Shown: positions 27,128 to 36,516 of the stretch, piece after piece
Layout: the number at the start of each line of letters is the position of its first letter
Numbering within the stretch: position 1 is the first letter of the stretch
Assembly (NCBI GenBank): GCA_964291445.2
Contig: OZ219862.1
Span: forward strand, 1,116,001-1,180,000
Length of the DNA: 64,000 nt
Direction of reading: 5' to 3'
From: JAPOXR01 sp964291445
Lineage (GTDB): Bacteria; Pseudomonadota; Alphaproteobacteria; Rhodobacterales; Rhodobacteraceae
Translations under genes and position numbers: made by a program
The notes under the pieces: generated by a model
The model's input: only the letters and a program-made list of their open reading frames with translations
Told to the model about the DNA's origin: nothing
Databases searched by the model: none

Positions 27128-28531
27128 ATGTCGGGACTTGAATTTACATTGAATGGCTCGCCGGTGTCGCTGCCGGATCCGGATCCGCAGACCTCGGTCC
27201 TGGACTGGTTGCGGCTGTCGCGAGGCCTGACCGGTACCAAGGAGGGCTGCAACGAGGGAGATTGCGGGGCCTGCACCGTGCTGGTGTCGGAGCGACGCGG
27301 TCAGGGCCTCGTCCATATGGCCGTCAATTCCTGCATCATGTTCCTGCCGCAACTGCATGGCAAGGCGTTGCGGACCATCGAGGGGGTGTGCGAGGCCGAT
27401 GGCAGTCCCAATTGCGTGCAGGCGGCGATGGTTGAGCACCATGGCAGCCAATGCGGGTTCTGCACCCCGGGAATCGTGATGTCGCTGGTTGCCGGTAGAC
27501 TGAACGACAACCGGAAGCATGACGATGTACTGGCCGGCAATCTCTGCCGCTGCACCGGCTATGCCCCGATTGTCAGGGCCGCCGAAGCCGCCTGCGACAA
27601 GCCGCTTCCCGCATGGTCGGGCACCATCGGCGATGCCCTGCCGGATGCCGCCGGCCGGGCCGGCGGCGGGGGCTGGCATGTCGCCGCCGGGATCGGGGAA
27701 TTCGCCGAATGGTACCTTGACAACCCGTCGGCGACATTGGTGGCCGGCGCCACCGATGTCGGGCTGTGGGTGACCAAGCAGCTGCGCGACATACGACCGG
27801 TCTGCTTCATCGGCGGCATCCCCGAGCTCAGCGGCATCGAGGAGAGGGGAGGCGAGCTTCGCATCGGCGGCGGCGTCACCCTGGCCGAGTTCGGCGATTG
27901 CGTCGCCGACCGCTTTCCGTCGCTGGCCGAGCTGGTGCGGCGTTTCGGTTCCGTCCAGATCCGCAATTCCGGCACCATCGGCGGCAATGTCGCCAATGGC
28001 TCACCGATCGGCGATGCCTCCCCGGCGCTGATTGCCCTCGATGCCCGGCTCGAACTGCGCCGCGGTGCGCGGCGCCGGACCTTGCCGATCGAGGAGTTCT
28101 TCGTCGAGTATGGCAGGCAGGATCTGCGCCCGGGCGAATTCGTCGAGACCATCGTGATTCCCGCACGCGGCAGCGGGCTGAGATGCTACAAGCTGTCCAA
28201 GCGGTTCGACCAGGACATCTCGGCCGTCTGCGGATGCGTCAACATCGCCATCGACAACCGGCGCGTGGCCTCGGCGCGGGTCGCCTTTGGCGGCATGGCG
28301 GCAACGCCCCGCCGGGCCCGCCGGACCGAGGAGGCGCTGGCCGGCCAGGCCTGGAGCCGTGACACGGTGGATGCGGCAATGCAGGCCATGGAGCACGACT
28401 TTGCGCCGATCTCGGACATGCGGGCCAGCGGGCAGTACCGGATGCAGGCGGCGCGCAACATGCTGCTGCGATATTTCCTCGAAGACAGCTGCCCGGACAT
28501 GCCCGCCAACATCCTGGATCCGGGCCCTTGA
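27128..28531 (+). CDS. xdhA: xanthine dehydrogenase small subunit (2Fe-2S/FAD)
   Basis: 467 aa. The N-terminal ferredoxin-like domain has GCNEGDCGACTV, and a second 2Fe-2S domain has CGFCTPGIVMS and CRCTGYAPI. The FAD-binding domain then carries IGGNVANGSPIGDASPALIA near residue 290. It passes electrons from the molybdenum subunit XdhB to NAD+. ATG 27128 is preferred over an upstream in-frame start at 27074, as it yields the standard N-terminus. Divergent from dnaE across 170 bp, which must hold the operon promoter. Translationally coupled to xdhB. Confidence 0.96.
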   Translation: MSGLEFTLNGSPVSLPDPDPQTSVLDWLRLSRGLTGTKEGCNEGDCGACTVLVSERRGQGLVHMAVNSCIMFLPQLHGKALRTIEGVCEADGSPNCVQAAMVEHHGSQCGFCTPGIVMSLVAGRLNDNRKHDDVLAGNLCRCTGYAPIVRAAEAACDKPLPAWSGTIGDALPDAAGRAGGGGWHVAAGIGEFAEWYLDNPSATLVAGATDVGLWVTKQLRDIRPVCFIGGIPELSGIEERGGELRIGGGVTLAEFGDCVADRFPSLAELVRRFGSVQIRNSGTIGGNVANGSPIGDASPALIALDARLELRRGARRRTLPIEEFFVEYGRQDLRPGEFVETIVIPARGSGLRCYKLSKRFDQDISAVCGCVNIAIDNRRVASARVAFGGMAATPRRARRTEEALAGQAWSRDTVDAAMQAMEHDFAPISDMRASGQYRMQAARNMLLRYFLEDSCPDMPANILDPGP

Positions 28532-30825
28532 CGGCGCTTCACCAGCCAACCGCCCATGATGCGGCCGTGCTGCATGTCACCGGCAGGGCGCTCTATGTCG
28601 ATGACATTCCGTCGCCAGGCTCGGCCCTGCACCTGGCCTTCGGCTGCTCGACGGTCTCCCGGGCCGAGGTCATGTCTGCCTGCCTCGACGATGTCCGTGC
28701 TGCCGACGGGGTGGTCTGCGCCCTCACCGCCGGCGATCTCCCGGCCGCCAATGACGTCTCGCCATCCGGTGATGGCGAGCCGCTGCTCGCCGACGGGGAG
28801 GTCCACTACGCCGGTCAGCCGATCTTCCTGGTGATCGCCCGATCGCACCTGGCCGCCCGACAGGCGGCGCGGCTGGCAAGGATCGAGTACCGGGAACAAC
28901 CGGCAATCCTGTCGATCGATGATGCGCTGCGGGCAGGCAGCCGGCTGGAAGAGCCGCTGGTCTACTGCAAGGGAGACCCGGTGCAGGCGATCGGCAAGGC
29001 CGGGCACCGGGTGTCGGGCACCATCGAGATCGGCGGCCAGGAGCATTTCTACCTGGAGGGTCAGGCGGCGCTGGCGGTGCCGCAGGAGGATGGCTCAATG
29101 CTGGTCTACAGCTCGACCCAGCATCCGACCGAGATCCAGCACAAGGTGGCCGACGCCATTGGCAAACCCATGCATGCGGTCCGGGTCGAGGTTCGCCGCA
29201 TGGGCGGCGGCTTCGGCGGCAAGGAAAGCCAGGCCAACAACATTGCCTGTGCCTGCGGCGTTGCCGCCAGGGTGACCGGACGCCCGTGCCGGATGCGCTT
29301 CGACCGAGATGACGATTTCATGATCACCGGCAAGCGCCACGATGCCAGGATCGAATACGAGGCTGGCTGTGACCGGTCGGGCCGGCTTGCCGGGGTGGTG
29401 TTCCGGCAGTTGGTTCGCTGCGGCTGGTCGCGTGACCTCTCGCTGCCCGTCGCCGACCGGGCGATGTTGCATGCCGACAATGCCTACCGGATCCCGGCGA
29501 TCAGCGTGACCTCGGAACGGTTGCGGACCAATACCCAGTCGGCCACCGCTTTCAGGGGTTTTGGCGGCCCGCAGGGCATGCTTGGCATCGAACGGGTTCT
29601 CGACCATCTTGCCCATGACACCGGAATCGACCCGGCCGAGCTGCGGCGGCTGAACTACTACGCACCGCCGGTCAGGGCTGGCAGCCAGAAGACCTTCTAC
29701 GGAATGCCGGTCGAGGATTGCGTCATCGGCGACATCGCAGAGGAGTTGCTGGCATCGTCGGAATATGCCCGGCGATGCGAGGCCATCCGCCAGTGGAATT
29801 CCACAAACCGGATTCTCAGGAAGGGAATCGGGTTTTCGCCGGTCAAGTTCGGGATATCTTTCACCCTGACCCACCTGAACCAGGCCGGCGCCCTGGTCCA
29901 TGTCTACCAGGATGGCTCGATCCATATCAATCATGGCGGAACCGAGATGGGACAGGGCCTGTTCATCAAGCTGGCCCAGGTGGCGGCACAGGAATTCGGC
30001 CAACCCCTCGACAGCGTCAGGATCACCGCCACCGATACCGGCAAGGTTCCCAACACGTCGCCGACCGCCGCCTCCTCCGGCTCCGATCTCAACGGAATGG
30101 CAGTCAGCCGCGCCTGCCGGGAGATTGTCGGCCGCATCACCGACCATGTTGCCGCCCGGCACCAGATGGATTCGGGGCAGGTGAAATTCGAGGATGGGCA
30201 ATTCCAGGCCGGTAGCGAAGCCTGGAGCTTTGGCGACGCGGTCAAATCGGCCTATTTGGGCCGGGTGCCGCTCTCGGCCACCGGGTTCTATGCCACGCCG
30301 AAGGTCAACTGGGACCGCGTGCGGGGGGTCGGCCGTCCATTCTACTATTTTGCCTATGGCGCCGCGGTGACCGAGGTCATGATCGACACCCTGACCGGGG
30401 AGAACAGGATAATGCGGGCCGACATTCTTCATGAATGCGGAAAATCGCTCAACCCGGCCATCGACATTGGTCAGGTCGAGGGCGGTTATGTCCAGGGTGC
30501 CGGCTGGCTGACGACGGAGGAGCTGTGCTGGGACGATGCCGGGAGGCTTACGACACACGCGCCATCCACCTACAAGATCCCGGCCTGCTCCGACCGGCCG
30601 GCGATCTTCAACGTGTCGCTCTGGGACCGGGTCGAGAACCGCGAGGAAACCATCTACCGGTCAAAGGCCGTTGGCGAGCCGCCCCTGATGCTGGCAATCT
30701 CGGTCTTGCATGCCCTGTCCCACGCCGTTGCCTCCTGCGGAGACGGATCGGTCTACCCCTCCCTGTCCGCCCCGGCCACTCCCGAGCGCATCCTCGCCGC
30801 CGTGCAGCGGCAGGCGGGATGCTGA
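28528..30825 (+). CDS. xdhB: xanthine dehydrogenase molybdopterin subunit
   Basis: 765 aa, close to the usual 770-780. It oxidises hypoxanthine/xanthine to uric acid at a molybdopterin centre. Motifs: GQEHFYLEGQAALAVPQEDG, RRMGGGFGGKESQ, TAFRGFGGPQGML, GTEMGQGLFIKLAQVAAQEF, TSPTAASSGSDLNG, and the catalytic-Glu region GEPPLMLAISVLHAL near the C-terminus. The start is a TTG sharing bases with the xdhA TGA (TTGA overlap); no in-frame ATG is available nearby. Three bases separate its stop from xdhC. Confidence 0.96.
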   Translation: MTALHQPTAHDAAVLHVTGRALYVDDIPSPGSALHLAFGCSTVSRAEVMSACLDDVRAADGVVCALTAGDLPAANDVSPSGDGEPLLADGEVHYAGQPIFLVIARSHLAARQAARLARIEYREQPAILSIDDALRAGSRLEEPLVYCKGDPVQAIGKAGHRVSGTIEIGGQEHFYLEGQAALAVPQEDGSMLVYSSTQHPTEIQHKVADAIGKPMHAVRVEVRRMGGGFGGKESQANNIACACGVAARVTGRPCRMRFDRDDDFMITGKRHDARIEYEAGCDRSGRLAGVVFRQLVRCGWSRDLSLPVADRAMLHADNAYRIPAISVTSERLRTNTQSATAFRGFGGPQGMLGIERVLDHLAHDTGIDPAELRRLNYYAPPVRAGSQKTFYGMPVEDCVIGDIAEELLASSEYARRCEAIRQWNSTNRILRKGIGFSPVKFGISFTLTHLNQAGALVHVYQDGSIHINHGGTEMGQGLFIKLAQVAAQEFGQPLDSVRITATDTGKVPNTSPTAASSGSDLNGMAVSRACREIVGRITDHVAARHQMDSGQVKFEDGQFQAGSEAWSFGDAVKSAYLGRVPLSATGFYATPKVNWDRVRGVGRPFYYFAYGAAVTEVMIDTLTGENRIMRADILHECGKSLNPAIDIGQVEGGYVQGAGWLTTEELCWDDAGRLTTHAPSTYKIPACSDRPAIFNVSLWDRVENREETIYRSKAVGEPPLMLAISVLHALSHAVASCGDGSVYPSLSAPATPERILAAVQRQAGC

Positions 30826-30828
30826 TCG

Positions 30829-31770
30829 ATGGCCTTCCACCTGCAAGACATCGAGGCTGCGGTCGGCAGACATGGCAGGGTGGCCAGGGTGCTGGTCGTG
30901 CAAACCTCCGGGTCGGTGCCGCGCGAGGCCGGGGCGTCGATGCTGGTCTGGACGGACGGGCAGTCCGGGACCATTGGCGGCGGTGCCCTCGAATACGAGG
31001 CCGCCGAGGCCGCCCGGTCGTCACTCGGCAGGGGCGCCGGCAGTGCCGGGGTCCAGCGCCGGCCGCTCGGACCCGGGCTTGGCCAGTGCTGTGGCGGTTC
31101 GGTGACGCTGGTCACCGAGTTCTTCGACCATGACCGGTTGCAGGAGGCCAGGTTGGCCATTGGCGAGACCGGCAGCTACCTGCGGGCAATCTCCGGCGAT
31201 GCCGGCGAGGCCCCGCCCGACATTGCCGGCGATGGCAAAGAAATCCTGTTCAGCCGGAACTGGGTTGGCGAGGCGGCCGCCCGGCGCCGGCGCAGCCTGT
31301 GGCTGTTCGGGGCTGGCCATGTCGGCCGGGCGGTGGTGGCAACCCTGGCCCCGCTCGACAGTTTCGACATCACCTGGGTCGATGTCGCTGCCGACCGTTA
31401 CCCGGCCGACATCGCCGGCTGCGCCGAGCAGCTTGTCGCCGCCAACCCGGCCGACACGGTCCGGTTCGCGCCAGCGGAGGCTGACCACCTGGTCATGACC
31501 CATTCCCATGCCCTCGATCTCGACATCTGCAACCGCCTTCTTGCCGTTCCGTTCCGCTCGGTCGGGTTGATCGGATCGAAGTCGAAATGGGCCCGATTCC
31601 GCAAGCGGCTGGCCGAGGCCGGCCATGCCGGGAAAGCGATCGACCGGATCGAGTGCCCGATCGGCATGCCGGATCTCGGAAAACACCCGCAGGCGATCGC
31701 CATCGGCCTGGCATGCCGGATGCTTGCGCGCGGCGAGGCCATGGCGGGTCCGGCCGAGGCTCGGCCATGA
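30829..31770 (+). CDS. xdhC: xanthine dehydrogenase accessory protein XdhC
   Basis: 313 aa. XdhC binds and sulfurates the molybdenum cofactor and inserts it into XdhB. The N-terminal XdhC/CoxI domain has TSGSVPREAGASMLV, GTIGGGALEYEA and PGLGQCCGG, where the cysteine pair is typical. The C-terminal Rossmann-type domain has LWLFGAGHVGRAVV and VGLIGSKSKWARF. It ends in an ATGA overlap with the following ABC ATPase gene, so Xdh maturation and transport are encoded on one transcript. Confidence 0.94.
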   Translation: MAFHLQDIEAAVGRHGRVARVLVVQTSGSVPREAGASMLVWTDGQSGTIGGGALEYEAAEAARSSLGRGAGSAGVQRRPLGPGLGQCCGGSVTLVTEFFDHDRLQEARLAIGETGSYLRAISGDAGEAPPDIAGDGKEILFSRNWVGEAAARRRRSLWLFGAGHVGRAVVATLAPLDSFDITWVDVAADRYPADIAGCAEQLVAANPADTVRFAPAEADHLVMTHSHALDLDICNRLLAVPFRSVGLIGSKSKWARFRKRLAEAGHAGKAIDRIECPIGMPDLGKHPQAIAIGLACRMLARGEAMAGPAEARP

Positions 31771-33299
31771 CCGTGTTCTTCCGGGTCGAGGAACTGTCGA
31801 AATCCTATCCGGGCGTCAAGGCCAATGACGAGATCACCTTCGGAATGGATGCCGGCGAGATCCACGCGCTGCTGGGCGAAAACGGCTCCGGCAAATCAAC
31901 CCTGGTCAAGACGGTCTATGGCCTGATTCGCCCGGATTCGGGACGGATGATCCTGCGGGACCAGCCCTACGCCCCCGCCTCGCCCAATGTTGCCCGTTCG
32001 CAGGGCATCGCCATGGTATTTCAGCATTTCTCGCTGTTCGATGCGCTGACGGTGTCGGAAAACATCTCGCTGGGCATGAACCGTCCACCCTCACCCCGAC
32101 GGCTGGGCGAACTGATTCGCCGGACCGGCGAGAATTACGGGCTGGTCCTGAATCCCGAACAGCGGATCGGCGATCTGTCGGTCGGCGAGCGCCAACGGGT
32201 CGAGATCGTCCGCTGCCTCCTGCAGGAGCCGAAGCTGCTGATCATGGATGAGCCGACCTCGGTGCTGACCCCGCAGGAGACCGGTATCCTGTTTGCCACG
32301 CTGCGGAAACTCTCCGAAGAAGGCACATCGATCCTCTACATTTCCCACAAGCTCGAGGAAATCCGCTCGCTGTGCCACCATGCCACCATCCTGCGGGCGG
32401 GTCAGGTCGTGGCCACCTGCAACCCGCGGCAGCAATCGGCCCGGCAGCTTGCCGAGATGATGGTCGGCAGCTCCTTCGCCGCGCCGGCACGGGCCGAGGA
32501 TGCATCCGCCGGTGAGCCGATGCTGGAAATACGCAACCTGTCGACGTCGGCGGTGTCCGATTTCGGGACCAATCTCGGCGGCGTGTCCCTCGCGGTGCGG
32601 CGGGGAGAAATCCTCGGTGTTGCCGGGATTGCCGGCAACGGGCAGGAGGAGTTGATGGCAGCCTTGTCCGGCGAGGCGCCAGCCAGTTCGGGCGAAATCC
32701 TGATGGGCGGGGACGATCTTGGCCGCGCATCTCCCGATACCCGCCGCCAGGCCGGGCTGCTGACAGCGCCGGAGGAGCGCATCGGCCATGCCGCGGCCGC
32801 CGATATGAGCCTGACCGAGAATGCGTTCATGACCGGATGCGCCAGAATGAAACTGGCACGGCATGGGGTCATCGACTGGCCGGCAGCACGGAAATTTGCC
32901 GATCGCGTCATTGCCGAATTCGATGTGCGGACCACCGGCCCCGACAGTGCCGCCAGCTCGTTGTCGGGCGGCAACCTGCAAAAATTCGTGATCGGCCGGG
33001 AAATCCTGCAAGACCCGCTGGTCCTCGTGGTCAACCAGCCGACCTGGGGTGTCGATGCGTCGGCCGCCGCCGCCATCAGGCAGGCGCTGCTCGACCTGGC
33101 CGCGGCGGGAGCCGCAGTGGTTGCGATCAGCCAGGATCTCGACGAGCTGATCGAGATTTCCACCCGGATCTCGGTTCTGAACGAGGGCAGGATGAGCGAT
33201 GCCCGGCCGGTTGGCGAACTGTCGCGGGAAGAGATCGGAATGCTGATGGGCGGCTCGCATGATCTGCGGCGGCCGGAGGAGGCACATGCTGAGGCTTGA
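31767..33299 (+). CDS. BMP/nucleoside-type ABC transporter ATPase
   Basis: 510 aa with two fused ATPase domains, as in sugar/nucleoside importers (RbsA/YufO type). Domain 1 has Walker A GENGSGKSTLVK near residue 37, signature LSVGERQRVEIV and Walker B LLIMDEPTSVLT. Domain 2 has the usual degenerate loop GIAGNGQEELMAAL and signature LSGGNLQKFVIG. The ATG overlaps the xdhC stop (ATGA). With its neighbours (two permeases and a BMP-family binding protein) it likely imports purine nucleosides or bases for the co-transcribed xanthine dehydrogenase; the ligand is inferred. Confidence 0.93.
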   Translation: MTVFFRVEELSKSYPGVKANDEITFGMDAGEIHALLGENGSGKSTLVKTVYGLIRPDSGRMILRDQPYAPASPNVARSQGIAMVFQHFSLFDALTVSENISLGMNRPPSPRRLGELIRRTGENYGLVLNPEQRIGDLSVGERQRVEIVRCLLQEPKLLIMDEPTSVLTPQETGILFATLRKLSEEGTSILYISHKLEEIRSLCHHATILRAGQVVATCNPRQQSARQLAEMMVGSSFAAPARAEDASAGEPMLEIRNLSTSAVSDFGTNLGGVSLAVRRGEILGVAGIAGNGQEELMAALSGEAPASSGEILMGGDDLGRASPDTRRQAGLLTAPEERIGHAAAADMSLTENAFMTGCARMKLARHGVIDWPAARKFADRVIAEFDVRTTGPDSAASSLSGGNLQKFVIGREILQDPLVLVVNQPTWGVDASAAAAIRQALLDLAAAGAAVVAISQDLDELIEISTRISVLNEGRMSDARPVGELSREEIGMLMGGSHDLRRPEEAHAEA

Positions 33300-34371
33300 G
33301 CGAAGACGGCAGCGCTCGCGGGCATGGATGCTCGCCACGCCGGTGCTCGCAGTGGCCGCGACCATGATCGCCGGCATGATGATGTTCGTGCTGCTTGGCA
33401 AGGATCCGGTGGCGGCGGTCAAGACAATTTTCTGGTCGCCGCTGTTCGACCCGGGCATGGCATCCTATGCGCGGCCGCAGATCCTGGTCAAGGCGGCGCC
33501 GCTCATACTGATCGCAATCGGGCTGTCTTTCGGATTCCGGGCCAATCTCTGGAATATCGGCGCCGAGGGCCAGTACATCATGGGTGCCATCGCCGGCGGC
33601 GGCGCGGCGCTGGCATTCTATCCGCTGGATGCCTGGTGGATATTTCCGATGGTCATCATCGCCGGCGTGATCGGCGGCATGTTGTGGGCGATGATTCCCG
33701 CCCTCCTGAAGATCCGCTTCGGCGTCAACGAGATCCTGGTGTCACTGATGCTGGTCTACGTGGCCGAGCAGTTCCTGGCATCGGTTTCGATCGGGCTTCT
33801 GCGCAACCCGGAGGGGTTCGGCTTTCCCGGATCGCGGAACCTCCAGCAATATGAAAGCGCCGCCAATTCCGAACTGTTCACCGGAACCGGCATCCATGCC
33901 GGCGTCATGGCGGCGCTGGTGCTGGCGCTGGTGGCGCACGCGCTGATGCGCATCCACCGCCTGGGCTTCAACATCCGCCTGACCGGCCAGTCAGCGCGCG
34001 CCGCGGCATTCTCCGGGGTCAATCCCAAACTCCTGGTCGTGGCCTGCCTCGGCATCGGTGGCGGCATGGCCGGGCTGGCGGGCATCTTCGAGCTCTCGGG
34101 CCCGTCGGGCATCATCTCCATCGACTTCAATGTCGGCTATGGCTTCACCGCCATCATCGTCGCCTTCCTCGGTCGCCTGAATCCGATCGGCATCGTCCTG
34201 GCCGGGCTGCTGATGGCGCTGACCTATATTGGCGGCGAAATGGCCCAGTTCATGCTCGGATTGCCGGCAGCGGCGATTCAGGCCTTCCAGGGCATGCTGC
34301 TGTTCTTCCTGCTGTCAATGGATTTCCTGGCAACGTTCCGCGTCGTCATCGGCAGACAAGGAGGCTCCTGA
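33286..34371 (+). CDS. BMP/nucleoside-type ABC transporter permease 1
   Basis: 361 aa, branched-chain/ribose-type permease (YufP-like) with 8-10 hydrophobic segments. FRANLWNIGAEGQYIMGAIA is the conserved family segment and ALLKIRFGVNEILVSLMLVY follows it. The start ATG 33286 is preceded by GGAGGAGG and lies inside the end of the ATPase gene, indicating coupling. The gene ends one base before the second permease start. Confidence 0.92.
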   Translation: MLRLERRRQRSRAWMLATPVLAVAATMIAGMMMFVLLGKDPVAAVKTIFWSPLFDPGMASYARPQILVKAAPLILIAIGLSFGFRANLWNIGAEGQYIMGAIAGGGAALAFYPLDAWWIFPMVIIAGVIGGMLWAMIPALLKIRFGVNEILVSLMLVYVAEQFLASVSIGLLRNPEGFGFPGSRNLQQYESAANSELFTGTGIHAGVMAALVLALVAHALMRIHRLGFNIRLTGQSARAAAFSGVNPKLLVVACLGIGGGMAGLAGIFELSGPSGIISIDFNVGYGFTAIIVAFLGRLNPIGIVLAGLLMALTYIGGEMAQFMLGLPAAAIQAFQGMLLFFLLSMDFLATFRVVIGRQGGS

Positions 34372-34372
34372 C

Positions 34373-35305
34373 ATGGATTTTGGCGCCATCAATCCGCTGT
34401 TGCTGATCTCGACCATGGTCTTTGCCGCCATCCCGATCCTGCTTGCCGCCATCGGCGAGCTGGTTGTCGAGAAATCGGGCGTGCTCAATCTCGGCGTCGA
34501 GGGGATGATGATCATCGGCGCCGTCTGCGGCTTCATCGCCGCGGTGGAATCCGGCTCGCCGATCGTCGGCGTGTTTGCCGGCATGCTGGCCGGATCGGCA
34601 TTGTCGCTGATCTTCGGCCTGCTGACCCAGTATCTGCACGCCAACCAGGTGGCGACCGGCCTGGCATTGACCATGTTCGGCCTGGGCCTGTCATCGCTGC
34701 TGGGCCAGACCTATTCCGGTATCAAGCCGCCACCCTTCTCGGGCCAGGGTCTCGGAATCCTGGCCGATATCCCGGTACTGGGAAAACTGCTCTTCGGATA
34801 TGACTGGCTGGTCTATGTTGCCGCCCTGGTGGTGATTGCGGTCTGGTATTTCCTGGCCAGGACCCGGGCTGGCCTGGCGTTGCGGGCGGTGGGCGAAAAT
34901 CACCACGCCGCCCATGCGCTGGGATACAAGGTCGTCCTCACCAGGCTGGCAGCGATCCTGTTCGGCGGCGCCTGTGCCGGGCTGGGAGGCGCCTATCTCT
35001 CGCTCTTGCGGGTTCCGCAATGGACCGATGGCATCACCGCCGGCGCCGGTTGGATCGCGCTCGCCCTGGTGGTGTTTTCCTCGTGGAAGCCGTTCAGGGT
35101 TGTTCTCGGTGCCTGCCTGTTTGGCGGAATCACCCTGCTGCAACTCAATCTGCAGGCCATCGGTCTGAAAATTGATCCGGCATACTTGTCAATGACGCCT
35201 TACGTGGTGACAATCGTCGCGCTCGTCGTTATTTCTGGTTCCGGATCGCGAACGGCGAACAGTGCACCCGCGTCACTCGGACAGCCATTCCATTCATCGG
35301 GTTAG
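34373..35305 (+). CDS. BMP/nucleoside-type ABC transporter permease 2
   Basis: 310 aa, YufQ-like permease. AAIGELVVEKSGVLNLGVEG and MFGLGLSSLLGQTYSG are conserved in this half of nucleoside importers. The reading frame extends 144 bp upstream, but ATG 34373 starts one base after the preceding stop, just behind AAGGAGG, and gives a hydrophobic N-terminus (LLLISTMVFAAIPILLAAIG). It forms the channel with permease 1. Confidence 0.92.
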   Translation: MDFGAINPLLLISTMVFAAIPILLAAIGELVVEKSGVLNLGVEGMMIIGAVCGFIAAVESGSPIVGVFAGMLAGSALSLIFGLLTQYLHANQVATGLALTMFGLGLSSLLGQTYSGIKPPPFSGQGLGILADIPVLGKLLFGYDWLVYVAALVVIAVWYFLARTRAGLALRAVGENHHAAHALGYKVVLTRLAAILFGGACAGLGGAYLSLLRVPQWTDGITAGAGWIALALVVFSSWKPFRVVLGACLFGGITLLQLNLQAIGLKIDPAYLSMTPYVVTIVALVVISGSGSRTANSAPASLGQPFHSSG

Positions 35306-35352
35306 GCGTTCGCGCAAGCTTGGAAATTCTACATGATCTCAAGGAGGAATTC

Positions 35353-36435
35353 ATGATTTTTGGGAAACGATTCACCGCGGCGCTGGCAACCGCCACCGCA
35401 ATTCTTGCACTTGCCGGGTCCGCCCTGCATGCCGAGCCGGTCAAGGTCGGGTTCGTCTATGTCGGACCCACCGGTGATTTTGGCTGGACCTATGAACATG
35501 ACCAGGGAAGGCTGGCAGTCGAGGAAGCGCATGGTGACAAGGTCGAGACGACCTTCATCGAGAATGTTCCGGAAGGAACCGATGCCGAGCGGGTTCTCAC
35601 GCAGATGGCGCTGTCGGGTCATGATCTGATCTTCACGACGTCATTTGGCTACATGGACCCGACAATCAATGTCGCCAAGAAATTTCCCGACGTGCATTTC
35701 GAACATGCAACCGGCTACAAGCGGGCGGACAACGTGTCCACCTACTCGGCCCGTTTCTACGAAGGTCGGGCAGTCATCGGCCATATCGCCGGCAAGATGA
35801 CCAAGACCAACACCATTGGCTACATCGCGTCATTTCCGATTCCGGAAGTCGTGAGGGGCATCAATGCCGCCTATATCCACGCCAAGCGCGCCAACCCCGA
35901 TGTCGAATTCAAGATCATCTGGGTATTCACCTGGTTTGACCCGGCCAAGGAGGCTGATGCCGCGACCACCCTCATCGAACAGGGTGCCGATGTCATCATG
36001 CAGCATACCGACAGCCCGGCAGCCATGACCATCGCCGAGGAGAAGGGCATCTACGCCTTTGGCCAGGCTTCGGACATGAAGCAGTTCGGACCGAATGCGC
36101 GGCTGTCGTCAATCATCGACAACTGGGCACCCTATTACGTCGAGCGCGTCGGGGCCGAGATTGACGGCACCTGGGAGAGCATCGATGTCTGGCATGGAAT
36201 CAAGGAAGGCATGGTCGAGATCGGCGAGTTTTCGGATCAGATTCCGGAAGATGTCCAGGCCGAGGCACAGGCCATTTCGGACGCGATCGTGTCCGGCGAA
36301 TATCACACCTTCACCGGCCCGCTGAACCGGCAGGACGGCTCGCCCTGGCTGGCCGAGGGCGAGACTGCTGGCGACGGCGATTTGCTCGGCATGAACTTCT
36401 ATGTCGAGGGACTCGAGGGAGCCATCCCGCAATAG
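35353..36435 (+). CDS. BMP family ABC transporter substrate-binding protein
   Basis: 360 aa. A Sec signal peptide (AALATATAILALAGSALHA) is followed by a PnrA/Med-type fold: VGFVYVGPTGDFGWTYEHD, the family N-terminal motif, and later EKGIYAFGQASDMKQFGPN. The related PnrA binds purine nucleosides. AAGGAGG stands six bases before ATG 35353. Forty-seven bases separate it from permease 2. As the last gene of the xdh-transporter operon, it supports purine scavenging as the operon's job. The true ligand needs binding data. Confidence 0.93.
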   Translation: MIFGKRFTAALATATAILALAGSALHAEPVKVGFVYVGPTGDFGWTYEHDQGRLAVEEAHGDKVETTFIENVPEGTDAERVLTQMALSGHDLIFTTSFGYMDPTINVAKKFPDVHFEHATGYKRADNVSTYSARFYEGRAVIGHIAGKMTKTNTIGYIASFPIPEVVRGINAAYIHAKRANPDVEFKIIWVFTWFDPAKEADAATTLIEQGADVIMQHTDSPAAMTIAEEKGIYAFGQASDMKQFGPNARLSSIIDNWAPYYVERVGAEIDGTWESIDVWHGIKEGMVEIGEFSDQIPEDVQAEAQAISDAIVSGEYHTFTGPLNRQDGSPWLAEGETAGDGDLLGMNFYVEGLEGAIPQ

Positions 36436-36454
36436 TCCGGCCATTCTCCCGCGT

Positions 36455-36514
36455 CCCGGCTGCATGCCGGGTTGACAATTCCGGCCTCCGGCAGTCAGTC
36501 GCTGCCGGAGGCCG
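36455..36514. terminator. tandem hairpins between convergent operons
   Basis: Two stems lie between the convergent BMP operon and DUF3726 operon. One is a 6-bp stem (CCCGGC/GCCGGG, 36455-36471). The other is a perfect 13-bp stem with a 7-base loop (36482-36494 pairing with 36502-36514). Neither has a long T-run, but the position and strength fit a bidirectional terminator. Confidence 0.65.
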
Positions 36515-36516
36515 TC

